This document shows positions 1 through 6,385 of a stretch of 8,026 nucleotides of DNA, piece by piece; the first letter of the stretch is position 1; the number at the start of each line of letters is the position of its first letter. A model generated the notes under the pieces. It worked only from the letters and a program-made list of their open reading frames with translations. It was not told the origin of the DNA and did not search any database. This DNA is from T3Sed10-241 sp036796255 (GTDB lineage: Bacteria > Bacteroidota > Bacteroidia > Flavobacteriales_D > Cryomorphaceae). Location: assembly GCA_036796255.1 (NCBI GenBank), contig DAIRDH010000107.1, positions 1-8,026 on the forward strand, written 5' to 3'. A program made the translations under genes and the position numbers.

Positions 1-710
1 AAGTGACCGAGCTCACCTGGTACCTGTCCTGCTTTACGCCTTTCCCAATGCTTGCCAATGCGCACAGCTTCAAGGACAAAAGCGAGCGCCTCAGCGATGT
101 GAACGCCGGACTCTTCACCTACCCCGTGCTTATGGCGGCCGACATCATGCTCTACGACGCCGAGATCGTACCCGTGGGCAAAGACCAGCTCCAGCACCTC
201 GAGATGACCCGCGACATGGGCAGTGCCTTCAACCACCGCATGGGCGATACGCTCGTGATTCCCGAAGCACGCGTGCGGCAGGAAACCATGTATGTACCCG
301 GTACCGATGGCCAAAAGATGAGCAAGAGCTACGGCAACTTTATCGACATCTTCGCCCCGGAGAAGGAACTGAAGAAAACCGTGATGGGCATCATCACTGA
401 CAGCACCCCGCTCGAAGAGCCTAAAAATCCGGACACCTGCAATGTGTTCAACATCTTCAAGCTCATGGCTACCGAAGCACAGGTTGCCGAAATGCGGAAG
501 AATTACACCGGGGGCAATTACGGTTATGGGCACGCCAAGAAGGCCTTGCTGGAGTTGATTCTCCACAATTTTGCCGAAGAGCGCAAACGCTTTGACAGCC
601 TCATGGCCGATCCTAAAAAGATAGAAGACGCCCTTGAATTGGGAGCTCAAAAGGCGCGCCTTACGGCAAAAGGGGTACTGGAGAGGGTGCGTGCTGTGCT
701 GGGGTATTAG
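1..710 (+). CDS. trpS: Tryptophanyl-tRNA synthetase, C-terminal part (5' end outside window)
   Basis: This cytoplasmic class I aminoacyl-tRNA synthetase charges tRNA-Trp with tryptophan using ATP. About 235 residues are visible. The first complete codon is GTG at 3, which I read as an internal valine rather than a start, because the sequence joins the family in the middle of the Rossmann domain. By comparison with the E. coli enzyme (about 334 residues), roughly the first 90-100 residues, including the HIGH motif, lie left of the window. Visible family signatures are FKDKSER, NAGLFTYPVLMAADIMLY and VPVGKDQLQHLEMTRD in the Rossmann domain. The KMSKS ATP-binding loop follows (GQKMSKS, bases 312-329), then the helical anticodon-binding domain, ending ...LERVRAVLGY with a TAG stop. 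No poly-T terminator follows directly; imperfect hairpins begin about 65 bases after the stop. The identification is firm. Confidence 0.96.
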   Translation, partial: VTELTWYLSCFTPFPMLANAHSFKDKSERLSDVNAGLFTYPVLMAADIMLYDAEIVPVGKDQLQHLEMTRDMGSAFNHRMGDTLVIPEARVRQETMYVPGTDGQKMSKSYGNFIDIFAPEKELKKTVMGIITDSTPLEEPKNPDTCNVFNIFKLMATEAQVAEMRKNYTGGNYGYGHAKKALLELILHNFAEERKRFDSLMADPKKIEDALELGAQKARLTAKGVLERVRAVLGY

Positions 711-748
711 CCCTCAACTTGCAGGCTGTCGAGCAGTTCATTAGCAGC

Positions 749-772
749 CAAAGATCGTGACTCACAAAGATC
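749..772. repeat. Direct repeat CAAAGATC flanking a small palindrome
   Basis: CAAAGATC occurs at 749-756 and again at 765-772. Between and touching them is GTGACTCAC (757-765), an inverted repeat with a single central base. The arrangement could be a protein-binding site, or the edge of the repeat element that follows. At this length chance is also possible. Confidence 0.3.
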
Positions 773-774
773 AA

Positions 775-825
775 AGGGTTTTGTCACCATTTTTGCGGAA
801 AAGGCAAAAATGCCGCCAAAACCTT
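775..825. repeat. Long imperfect hairpin downstream of trpS
   Basis: The inner arms CATTTTTGC (788-796) and GCAAAAATG (804-812) are exact complements around a 7-base loop. After a 4-by-4 internal loop, the outer arms GGTTTTG (777-783) and CAAAACC (817-823) are also exact complements, with two further pairs (one G-U) outside. There are 16 Watson-Crick pairs in the two main helices. It could form at the 3' end of the trpS transcript, but no U-run follows, so a classical intrinsic terminator is doubtful. With the next hairpin it may form a two-hairpin repeat element. Confidence 0.5.
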
Positions 826-835
826 CACGGCCTTT

Positions 836-874
836 ATTATACAACCCACGGTTGAAACCGTGGGCTAATATAAT
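836..874. repeat. REP-like hairpin with CCCACGGT stem
   Basis: The core CCCACGGTTGAAACCGTGGG (845-864) is a perfect inverted repeat with an 8-bp GC-rich stem and a TGAA tetraloop. Around it, ATTATA (836-841) can pair with TATAAT (869-874) across a small internal loop, extending the structure. Compact GC stems of this type in extragenic DNA resemble the REP palindromes mobilised by RAYT (TnpA-REP) transposases. No transposase is in the window, so that assignment is inference. The structure itself is read directly. Confidence 0.5.
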
Positions 875-914
875 GTCCCCCCGCTGGGTAGAGTGGTGAA
901 TCCTTGCTTCATTG

Positions 915-933
915 ACAGCAGAGGCCCTGCTGT
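915..933. repeat. Short hairpin, 7-bp stem
   Basis: ACAGCAG (915-921) and CTGCTGT (927-933) are exact inverted copies around the loop AGGCC. No T-run follows on either strand, so it is not an obvious terminator. It lies about 100 bases beyond the stop of the minus-strand membrane-protein gene and might protect that transcript's 3' end. Function unknown. Confidence 0.35.
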
Positions 934-1035
934 GTTAGGCTATTGATCCCCTTTTCTGCGCATTTTTTTTGCGTGACGAATTTACATCGCACAGTGCTGC
1001 CATCCAGGTGTCAACTTTTGAAGCGGAAGTTATGC

Positions 1036-1398
1036 CTACTCCCTTTTTCGCGAAAGCAAAAGCAAACCGAGCCCGAAGCAGCCGAAAGCAATCCAGAAAA
1101 ACATATTGGCCCTTGGCCATTCACTGAGATACAGGCCTATACCCGACAATACCGAGAGATGTCCGGCAAAATAGAAATACTGATAAAGACCCAATTGGCG
1201 CTGCTTTAAAAATCTGATAAAGCTCACCGCAGCAAAGCATATAAGCCCTGCAAAAAGCGCGTAAGTGCCGTATGGCCACACGAGCAAATCGGCAGCAAAC
1301 CAATAGGCAAAGAGCAGCACGGCCGCATAAAACAGCCGGTTGAACCACTTGCTGTGCGCTTTCGGTTCGGGAAGGTCGAGGATGTCGTCTTTGCTCAT
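1036..1398 (-). CDS. Small four-helix membrane protein of unknown function
   Basis: This is a 120-residue protein I cannot assign to a family. A polar N-terminus (SKDDILDLPEPKAHSKW) is followed by four hydrophobic stretches at about residues 22-40, 45-63, 70-91 and 98-116, and a basic tail (SRKRE), which fits an inner-membrane protein. An ATG at 1434 would give 132 residues, but its first codons lie within the sdh terminator hairpin. I therefore prefer the ATG at 1398; the ATG at 1407 is the other option. No clear Shine-Dalgarno sequence is visible, as is common in this phylum. The gene lies downstream of sdhB on the same strand but beyond the terminator, so it is probably not a routine part of the sdh operon. 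Its proximity to SDH does not by itself show a role there. A real gene is likely because the frame is intact and coherently membrane-like. Confidence 0.72.
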   Translation of the reverse strand: MSKDDILDLPEPKAHSKWFNRLFYAAVLLFAYWFAADLLVWPYGTYALFAGLICFAAVSFIRFLKQRQLGLYQYFYFAGHLSVLSGIGLYLSEWPRANMFFWIAFGCFGLGLLLLSRKRE

Positions 1399-1407
1399 AG
1401 GCTGCAT

Positions 1408-1431
1408 AAAAAAGCCCCGAAAATCGGGGCT
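1408..1431 (-). terminator. Intrinsic terminator of the sdhCAB operon
   Basis: On the minus strand AGCCCCGA (1431-1424), loop TTT, TCGGGGCT (1420-1413) forms an 8-bp GC-rich stem ending in a run of six T (1413-1408). It begins 32 bases after the sdhB stop codon, the expected place for the operon's rho-independent terminator. Read on the plus strand the hairpin is not followed by T, so it should act in one direction only. Confidence 0.9.
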
Positions 1432-1462
1432 CAAATAAAGTCAAATCACCATTCACATGCAA
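1432..1462 (-). promoter_or_regulatory. Possible promoter for the small membrane-protein gene
   Basis: On the minus strand a TTG (1462-1460) is followed after exactly 20 bases by TTTATTTG (1439-1432). This matches the Bacteroidetes -33 (TTG) and -7 (TAnnTTTG) arrangement with one mismatch. Transcription would begin near 1427, inside the left arm of the sdh terminator, so such a transcript could not fold the complete hairpin. The signal is short and could be chance. Confidence 0.35.
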
Positions 1463-2071
1463 TTACTTGCCTGGCGAAAGGTTGGCTTTAAGGTANNNNN
1501 NNNNNNNNNNNNNNNNNNNNNNNNNNNNNNNNNNNNNNNNNNNNNNNNNNNNNNNNNNNNNNNNNNNNNNNNNNNNNNNNNNNNNNNNNNNNNNNGTCGC
1601 AGCATCAAATGCTTTGTCGGCATCTTCTTTCGGAATTGGAATGGCATTGGCATCCAGCGTATTTCCACTGGTATTCACCGATACATAACCTCCGGCCTGA
1701 ATAATGCGGTCGAATGAAGAGCGGTCTACCATCAAATCTTTTACCACAGGGAAAGCGCTGGCTCTCCAAGGCTCTATGTAAATGGTGTCGCCGTCCTTGA
1801 AGCTACGCATGTGAAGCTGACAGGTCGTGGTGCCTTGCTTGGGGCCATGCGGGCGGCCATTGATGTATAGGCTGCACATTCCGCAAATGCCCTCGCGGCA
1901 GTCGTGGTCGAATACCACCGGCTCACCGCCAGTCTCAATGATTTGCGAATTGAGTACGTCAAGCATTTCCAGGAATGACATGTCACCTGATATATCGTTG
2001 ACCTTGTGGGTCTCTAGGTTTCCTTGTGCATTGGGGCCGTTTTGGCGCCATACTTTCAGAGTTAAATTCAT
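1463..2071 (-). CDS. sdhB: Succinate dehydrogenase/fumarate reductase iron-sulfur subunit (interrupted by assembly gap)
   Basis: SdhB carries electrons from the SdhA flavin through [2Fe-2S], [4Fe-4S] and [3Fe-4S] clusters to the membrane quinone site. The visible 158 N-terminal residues start MNLTLKVWRQNGP. They contain the [2Fe-2S] ferredoxin-type motif CREGICGMC with cysteines 58, 63 and 66 and a fourth at 84 (TTTC), followed by IEPWRASAFPVVKDLMVDR. Sequence resumes after the gap with only YLKANLSPGK and a TAA stop. The [4Fe-4S] and [3Fe-4S] cysteine motifs of the C-terminal domain lie inside the N run and cannot be seen. Bacteroidetes homologues are around 250 residues, and the 100 N account for only about 33 codons, so the apparent length of 202 residues is not real. 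It starts 25 bases after the sdhA stop and is the last gene of the operon. The subunit is certain; intactness cannot be judged. Confidence 0.95.
   Translation of the reverse strand: MNLTLKVWRQNGPNAQGNLETHKVNDISGDMSFLEMLDVLNSQIIETGGEPVVFDHDCREGICGMCSLYINGRPHGPKQGTTTCQLHMRSFKDGDTIYIEPWRASAFPVVKDLMVDRSSFDRIIQAGGYVSVNTSGNTLDANAIPIPKEDADKAFDAAXXXXXXXXXXXXXXXXXXXXXXXXXXXXXXXXXXYLKANLSPGK
1496..1595. other. Assembly gap, 100 N, inside sdhB
   Basis: There are exactly 100 undetermined bases, the usual placeholder for a scaffold gap of unknown size. The left flank encodes the last ten residues of SdhB. The right flank breaks off just after ...KAFDAA, immediately before the expected CIGCGAC cluster motif. 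From the homologous Bacteroides protein I estimate about 80 missing codons (roughly 240-250 bases), so the placeholder is probably too short and its frame is meaningless. Confidence 0.97.
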
Positions 2072-2096
2072 CTCTATCGTTTTTTAAGCCTAAGGC

Positions 2097-4100
2097 TTAT
2101 TTATAACTTCTCGTTTTCAATTCAATCGCTTCGTAAACCAAGGGCTCCTTGTGCAGCACTGATTTGCCGGGGTCGCCGGTAAATTCGTAGGCACTTACAA
2201 AAAGGAAGTTCTCATCATCGCGCAGCGCTTCTCCTTCGGGAGTTTGGTACTCCTCACGGAAGTGGCCACCACAGCTCTCGTTGCGGTCGAGTGCATCGAG
2301 GCACATCAGCTCTCCCAGCTCGAGGAAGTCGAGCACGCGGTTGGCTTTTTCGAGTTCTGGATTTACACCATCATTGGTGCCCGGCACACGCACATCGGCC
2401 CAGAATTCATCGCGCAATGCACGAATATCAGCCATGGCTTTTTTCAGTCCGGGCTCGCTGCGCGACATTCCGCACTCGTTCCACATGATGAGGCCCAACT
2501 TGCGGTGGAAATAATCCACTGTTTTGGTTCCTTTCACGGCGAGGAGCTTTTGCAGTCGCTCGTTTACGTTCCGCTCCGCTTCTTTAAACTCGGGGGTGTT
2601 GCTGTCTATGGCACCGGTGCGTATGTCTTTCGACAAATAGTCGCCAATGGTGTAAGGCAATACGAAGTAGCCGTCGGCGAGTCCCTGCATGAGTGCTGAG
2701 GCACCCAACCTGTTGGCGCCGTGGTCGCTAAAGTTGGCCTCTCCGCATGCGAAGCAGCCAGGCACCGTGGTCATGAGGTTGTAATCAACCCAAAGTCCTC
2801 CCATGGTGTAGTGCACCGCTGGGAATATCATCATCGGAGTTTCGTAAGGATTCTCGTCTACGATCTTCTCGTACATTTCAAAGAGGTTGCCATATTTGGA
2901 GGCTACCACTTTGGTTCCGAGCTCCTGCACTTTTTCCTTCGAAGGGTTCTCAATGCCCTGAACGCGGGCTTCGGTTGTTCCGTAGCGGATGATGGCATCG
3001 GCAAAGTCGAGGTATACTGCCTGTCCTGTCTTGTTGACACCGTGGCCGGCATCGCAGCGCTCTTTGGCAGCCCTTGAGGCCACATCGCGTGGCACGAGGT
3101 TACCGAATGCAGGATAGCGACGCTCAAGATAGTAGTCGCGGTCTTCCTCTTTGAGTTGGGTAGGCTTCAGCTTTCCATTGCGGATGGCTTCGGCGTCTTC
3201 TTTCTTTCTGGGTACCCAAATACGGCCGTCGTTTCTGAGCGATTCGCTCATAAGCGTGAGCTTGCTTTGATACTCGCCCGAAACTGGAATGCAGGTTGGG
3301 TGAATTTGCGTAAAGCAAGGATTTGCCATAAAGGCGCCCCTGCGGTGTGCTTTCCAGGCTGCCGTTACGTTCGAGCCCATCGCATTGGTTGAGAGGTAGA
3401 ATACGTTGCCGTAGCCACCTGTACAAAGCACCACTGCGTGCGCACTGTGGCGCTGCACTTCGCCTGTTACCAGGTTGCGCGCTATGATGCCACGGGCCTT
3501 GCCATCCACGATGACGAGGTCCATCATCTCGTGGCGGTTGTATAATTTGATTTTTCCTTTTGAAATTTGCCTTGACAAGGCAGAGTATGCGCCGAGAAGC
3601 AGCTGCTGACCCGTTTGCCCCTTGGCATAAAATGTCCGCGACACCTGCACGCCACCGAAAGATCGGTTGTCGAGCAGCCCGCCGTACTCACGTGCGAATG
3701 GTACACCTTGGGCAACGCATTGATCAATGATATTGGTGCTCACCTCAGCGAGGCGGTGCACGTTGGCCTCGCGCGAGCGGTAGTCTCCGCCCTTTACCGT
3801 GTCGTAAAACAAGCGGTAAGTGCTGTCGCCGTCGTTCTGATAGTTCTTGGCTGCATTGATACCACCCTGGGCGGCAATGCTGTGCGCGCGTCGGGGTGAA
3901 TCCTGAAAGCAAAATGCCTTGACATTGTAGCCCATCTCAGCAAGCGATGCCGCCGCCGATGCGCCTGCCAAGCCCGTACCCACCACGACGACGTCAATGA
4001 GGCGCTTGTTGGATGGATTTACGAGGTTTACGTTGTTCTTATGGTGTGTCCACTTTTGATCTATGGGACCGGGCGGAATGTGTGCTTCTAATTTGCTCAT
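2097..4100 (-). CDS. sdhA: Succinate dehydrogenase/fumarate reductase flavoprotein subunit
   Basis: This is the catalytic subunit that oxidises succinate to fumarate (or the reverse) on the cytoplasmic side of the membrane, feeding electrons to SdhB. It is 667 residues from the ATG at 4100, the usual size for the Bacteroidetes form. Visible features are the FAD dinucleotide fold with GTGLAG at 41-46, and the HSIAAQGGINAA segment at 73-84, whose His73 is the expected covalent FAD attachment. Substrate and catalytic residues by family comparison are His267 (IHPTC), Arg338 (LVPRDVASRA), His430 (PAVHYTMGG) and Arg464 (HGANRLGAS). All key residues are present. The frame stays open to 4151, but that extension overlaps the end of sdhC and gives an unlikely N-terminus. 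MSKLEAHIPPGPIDQKW is the expected start. It begins 13 bases after the sdhC stop with no strong ribosome-binding site. Confidence 0.97.
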   Translation of the reverse strand: MSKLEAHIPPGPIDQKWTHHKNNVNLVNPSNKRLIDVVVVGTGLAGASAAASLAEMGYNVKAFCFQDSPRRAHSIAAQGGINAAKNYQNDGDSTYRLFYDTVKGGDYRSREANVHRLAEVSTNIIDQCVAQGVPFAREYGGLLDNRSFGGVQVSRTFYAKGQTGQQLLLGAYSALSRQISKGKIKLYNRHEMMDLVIVDGKARGIIARNLVTGEVQRHSAHAVVLCTGGYGNVFYLSTNAMGSNVTAAWKAHRRGAFMANPCFTQIHPTCIPVSGEYQSKLTLMSESLRNDGRIWVPRKKEDAEAIRNGKLKPTQLKEEDRDYYLERRYPAFGNLVPRDVASRAAKERCDAGHGVNKTGQAVYLDFADAIIRYGTTEARVQGIENPSKEKVQELGTKVVASKYGNLFEMYEKIVDENPYETPMMIFPAVHYTMGGLWVDYNLMTTVPGCFACGEANFSDHGANRLGASALMQGLADGYFVLPYTIGDYLSKDIRTGAIDSNTPEFKEAERNVNERLQKLLAVKGTKTVDYFHRKLGLIMWNECGMSRSEPGLKKAMADIRALRDEFWADVRVPGTNDGVNPELEKANRVLDFLELGELMCLDALDRNESCGGHFREEYQTPEGEALRDDENFLFVSAYEFTGDPGKSVLHKEPLVYEAIELKTRSYK

Positions 4101-4113
4101 GAATATTTTACTT

Positions 4114-4800
4114 TTAGAAAGTGACATGAATATAAACGGGAATGCTCGCAAAGAGTAGTGGTATCAGAATGGCAAATGCCATACCTACAACGCGAATTGC
4201 AGAGGCCAATTTTGGCGTGCGCAAACCCAATGATTGAAAGGCGCTGGCAAAGCCATGCACCAGGTGAAACGAAACGGCTGCCATCGCCAAAACATACCCA
4301 AGGACGTAAACCAATCCAATGGATGAGTCAGTAAATGCAGCAATCACGACAGTGTGCAAATCTTTATTGCCAACGCTGTCCACACCAATTTCGCCAAAGT
4401 GCATTACATACCAGAAATTGCTCATGTGCACCACGATGAAAACTAAAATGATCGTTCCGAGTATTCCCATGTTGCGTGAGGTCCATGGTGAGTTGGCCTG
4501 TGGCCTTGAATACTGGTATTTCACCGGGCGGGCCTTGCGGTTGGTGATGGTGAGCACGATTCCATCAATGGCGTGGAATAGGATGCTGATGTAAGTCACG
4601 TAACTCAAAATCTTAACCGCAGGATTGCTGGTCATAAATTTGGCGTAAGCATTGAATTGCAGCCTTCCCTCCTCTCCGGAGAGGAACAGCTGAAGATTGC
4701 CAGCGAGGTGGCCTACCAGAAAGAGGCAAAGAAATAAGCCCGTAAGGGCCATCCAATATTTTTTTGCCAGACTTGATTTAAGGAGTGCAGATTTGCTCAT
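4114..4800 (-). CDS. sdhC: Succinate dehydrogenase cytochrome b subunit (b558 type, di-heme)
   Basis: This membrane anchor binds two b hemes and carries the quinone site that accepts electrons from SdhB. It has 228 residues with five hydrophobic segments, matching the single-subunit (type B) anchor found in Bacillus and Bacteroidetes, so no sdhD is expected and none is present. Candidate heme-ligand histidines are His31 (GHLAGNL), His76 (LFHAIDG), His125 (VVHMSNFWY) and His179 or His182 (FHLVHGFASAF). In this family the partner quinone is usually menaquinone; that is inference here. It is the first gene of sdhC-sdhA-sdhB. A Bacteroidetes-type promoter ends about 34 bases upstream, which supports the ATG at 4800 as start. 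Identification is firm. Confidence 0.96.
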   Translation of the reverse strand: MSKSALLKSSLAKKYWMALTGLFLCLFLVGHLAGNLQLFLSGEEGRLQFNAYAKFMTSNPAVKILSYVTYISILFHAIDGIVLTITNRKARPVKYQYSRPQANSPWTSRNMGILGTIILVFIVVHMSNFWYVMHFGEIGVDSVGNKDLHTVVIAAFTDSSIGLVYVLGYVLAMAAVSFHLVHGFASAFQSLGLRTPKLASAIRVVGMAFAILIPLLFASIPVYIHVTF

Positions 4801-4833
4801 AATTTACTTGATTCTACTTGTTTTCAAGAGGCA

Positions 4834-4864
4834 CAAAGGTAACTTACGGGCTTTATATTTGCAC
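4834..4864 (-). promoter_or_regulatory. Promoter of the sdhCAB operon
   Basis: On the minus strand TACCTTTG (4841-4834) matches the Bacteroidetes -7 consensus TAnnTTTG exactly. GTG (4864-4862), one mismatch from the -33 TTG, precedes it with 20-base spacing. Predicted transcription start is near 4827, giving a leader of about 27 bases before sdhC. Confidence 0.65.
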
Positions 4865-5004
4865 CCTTCTGTTTTATTTAGATTCATTCTGCACAACCAA
4901 TTTTCTTCTTTCTCCATAATAAACACTTGCGGAGCTTGATGGTTCGCATGGGGCTTCTGTAACCGGCAGAATGATCGCGGGAGCCACAAATCTGTCTGTC
5001 GCAT

Positions 5005-5035
5005 TTTAGCCTCCCAATGTGGTAGGCTATATTTG
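5005..5035 (+). promoter_or_regulatory. Promoter of the Xaa-Pro aminopeptidase gene
   Basis: TATATTTG (5028-5035) matches the Bacteroidetes -7 consensus TAnnTTTG exactly. TTT (5005-5007) sits in the -33 position with 20-base spacing, one mismatch from TTG. Transcription should start near 5042, about 30 bases before the ATG at 5072. This rules out the upstream in-frame TTG at 5033, which lies within the -7 box. Confidence 0.6.
5007..5029. promoter_or_regulatory. Inverted repeat in the pepP promoter spacer (possible operator)
   Basis: TAGCCT (5007-5012) and AGGCTA (5024-5029) are exact inverted copies. Inside them CC (5014-5015) faces GG (5021-5022) across a five-base centre, so 16 of 23 positions are symmetric. 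It fills the space between the -33 and -7 elements, where a repressor dimer would block RNA polymerase. Regulator unknown; chance symmetry is possible. Confidence 0.35.
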
Positions 5036-5071
5036 TATTTTTCGCGAAAGCAATCACAAAACTCCGAATCG

Positions 5072-6385
5072 ATGAGATACACTCCACTAAGCGCCGAAAC
5101 TTACACCATACACCGCCAGCAGCTCAAAGCCGTGATGCAGCCCAGGTCCATGGCCATTTTCAATTCCAACGACCTGATGCCTACCAATGGTGATGGTACC
5201 ATGCCTTTTCGGCAAAATAGTGACATACTCTACCTGAGCGGTGTTGACCAGGAAGAATCCATACTTGTAATTTTCCCGGATTGCAGCCGTGCTGCGCACC
5301 GCGAAATTCTTTTCCTCAAGGAAACAAGTGAAGAGATTGCCATTTGGGAAGGCGAAAAACTCACCAAGCAAACGGCCACTGAACTGAGCGGCATCAAGAC
5401 CATATACTGGCTGCAGGAGTTTGAAACCGTATTAAAATCACTGATGGCCGAAGTGGAGGGCGTTTACTTAAACTCAAACGAACACATGCGCCGCGGCAGT
5501 GAAGTAGAGACGCGCGATATGCGCTTCGGCAAATGGATCAGGGCACAATACCCGCTGCACCAATACCTCAGGGTGACCCCGCATATGCACCGCCTCCGCG
5601 CGTTGAAAAGCCGTGAAGAGATTGAGCAGATGCAAAAGGCTTGCAAAATCACCGAGGCCGGATTTCGCCGGGTATTGAAATACGTGAAGCCCGATGTGAT
5701 TGAATACGAAATCGAAGCAGAGTTTGCACACGAGTTTTTGCGCCGCGGCTCGAGGGGCTTTGCCTACACGCCCATCATTGCTTCAGGATTCAATGCCTGC
5801 GTATTGCACTACATTGAAAACAACATGCCTTGTCGCGCCGGCGAAGTGATTCTCATGGATGTGGGGGCAGAGTATGGCAACTACTCCAGCGACATGACCC
5901 GCAGCATTCCCGTAAGTGGCAAGTTTACCGATCGGCAGCGCGATGTGTACAATGCTGTACTGCGCGTAATGCGCAATGCCATGGACCTGCTCAAGCCGGG
6001 CGTGATGCTTGCCGACTACCACAAGCAAGTGGGTCACCTTATGGAAAAAGAATTGATCGGTTTGGGACTGCTTACTGAAGAAGACGTGAGGAACCAGAAT
6101 CCGGAAAAGCCTGCTTACAAAAAGTATTTCATGCACGGCACCTCACACTTTATAGGACTCGACACCCACGATGTGGGCATGTGGCATGAGCCTATACAAG
6201 CCGGACATGTATTCACAGTTGAACCTGGAATTTATATCAGAGAAGAAAATCTGGGTATTCGCCTGGAGAATGACATTCTCATTACTGAAAATGGCTACCA
6301 CGACCTTATGGCCGACATTCCGATAGAAGCTGATGAAATAGAGGTGCTCATGGCTGAGCGCAAGGGGGTGAGTGCCCAGGCTTAA
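5072..6385 (+). CDS. pepP: Xaa-Pro aminopeptidase (aminopeptidase P, M24B family)
   Basis: This metallopeptidase removes the N-terminal residue from peptides whose second residue is proline. It has 437 residues from the ATG at 5072, close to the size of E. coli PepP. The N-terminal creatinase/PepP domain includes NSNDLMPTNGDGTMPFRQNS and YLSGVDQEES. It is followed by the pita-bread catalytic domain from about residue 170. All five dinuclear metal ligands are recognisable: Asp263 (LMDVGAE), Asp274 (SSDMTRS), His359 (GTSHFIGLD), Glu384 (TVEPGIYI) and Glu399 (IRLENDIL). His246 in LHYIENN matches the conserved second-shell histidine. No signal peptide is seen, so it is probably cytoplasmic. It is transcribed divergently from sdhC, and its stop overlaps the stop of the converging frame downstream by four bases. 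Confidence 0.95.
   Translation: MRYTPLSAETYTIHRQQLKAVMQPRSMAIFNSNDLMPTNGDGTMPFRQNSDILYLSGVDQEESILVIFPDCSRAAHREILFLKETSEEIAIWEGEKLTKQTATELSGIKTIYWLQEFETVLKSLMAEVEGVYLNSNEHMRRGSEVETRDMRFGKWIRAQYPLHQYLRVTPHMHRLRALKSREEIEQMQKACKITEAGFRRVLKYVKPDVIEYEIEAEFAHEFLRRGSRGFAYTPIIASGFNACVLHYIENNMPCRAGEVILMDVGAEYGNYSSDMTRSIPVSGKFTDRQRDVYNAVLRVMRNAMDLLKPGVMLADYHKQVGHLMEKELIGLGLLTEEDVRNQNPEKPAYKKYFMHGTSHFIGLDTHDVGMWHEPIQAGHVFTVEPGIYIREENLGIRLENDILITENGYHDLMADIPIEADEIEVLMAERKGVSAQA

Larger units (their letters stand above)
711..1035. other. Gene-free region between trpS and a membrane-protein gene, rich in inverted repeats
   Basis: No convincing reading frame lies here. The short frames that run through the right part are out-of-frame extensions over the neighbouring gene and have no recognisable protein character. 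The stretch contains a short direct repeat (749-772), a long imperfect hairpin (775-825), a REP-like hairpin (836-874), a third hairpin (915-933) and a run of eight T at 963-970. No tRNA or other RNA gene was recognised. Confidence 0.6.

Noticed and set aside
963..970. Run of eight T as a trpS terminator
   Set aside because: No GC-rich stem directly precedes it, and it is about 250 bases beyond the stop codon.
943..1209. Plus-strand 88-codon open frame across the trpS downstream region
   Set aside because: Most of it is antisense to the membrane-protein gene and it has no protein-like features.
1399..1434. Longer start (ATG 1434) for the small membrane protein
   Set aside because: Its first codons are the sdh terminator hairpin and T-run, a poor place for a translated N-terminus.
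2086..2098. Small hairpin AAGCC-TAA-GGCTT between sdhA and sdhB
   Set aside because: It has only five pairs and no T-run in the transcribed direction; too weak to call a terminator or processing site.
2721..3077. Plus-strand 118-codon frame opposite sdhA
   Set aside because: It is antisense to a strongly conserved gene; long shadow frames are expected opposite sdhA.
4101..4151. N-terminal extension of sdhA by 17 residues to an upstream ATG
   Set aside because: It overlaps the sdhC coding end and gives residues unlike the family; the ATG at 4100 fits the usual SdhA N-terminus and length.
5033..5071. Earlier TTG start for pepP
   Set aside because: It falls within the -7 promoter box TATATTTG, so it would not be in the transcript; the ATG at 5072 is well placed.
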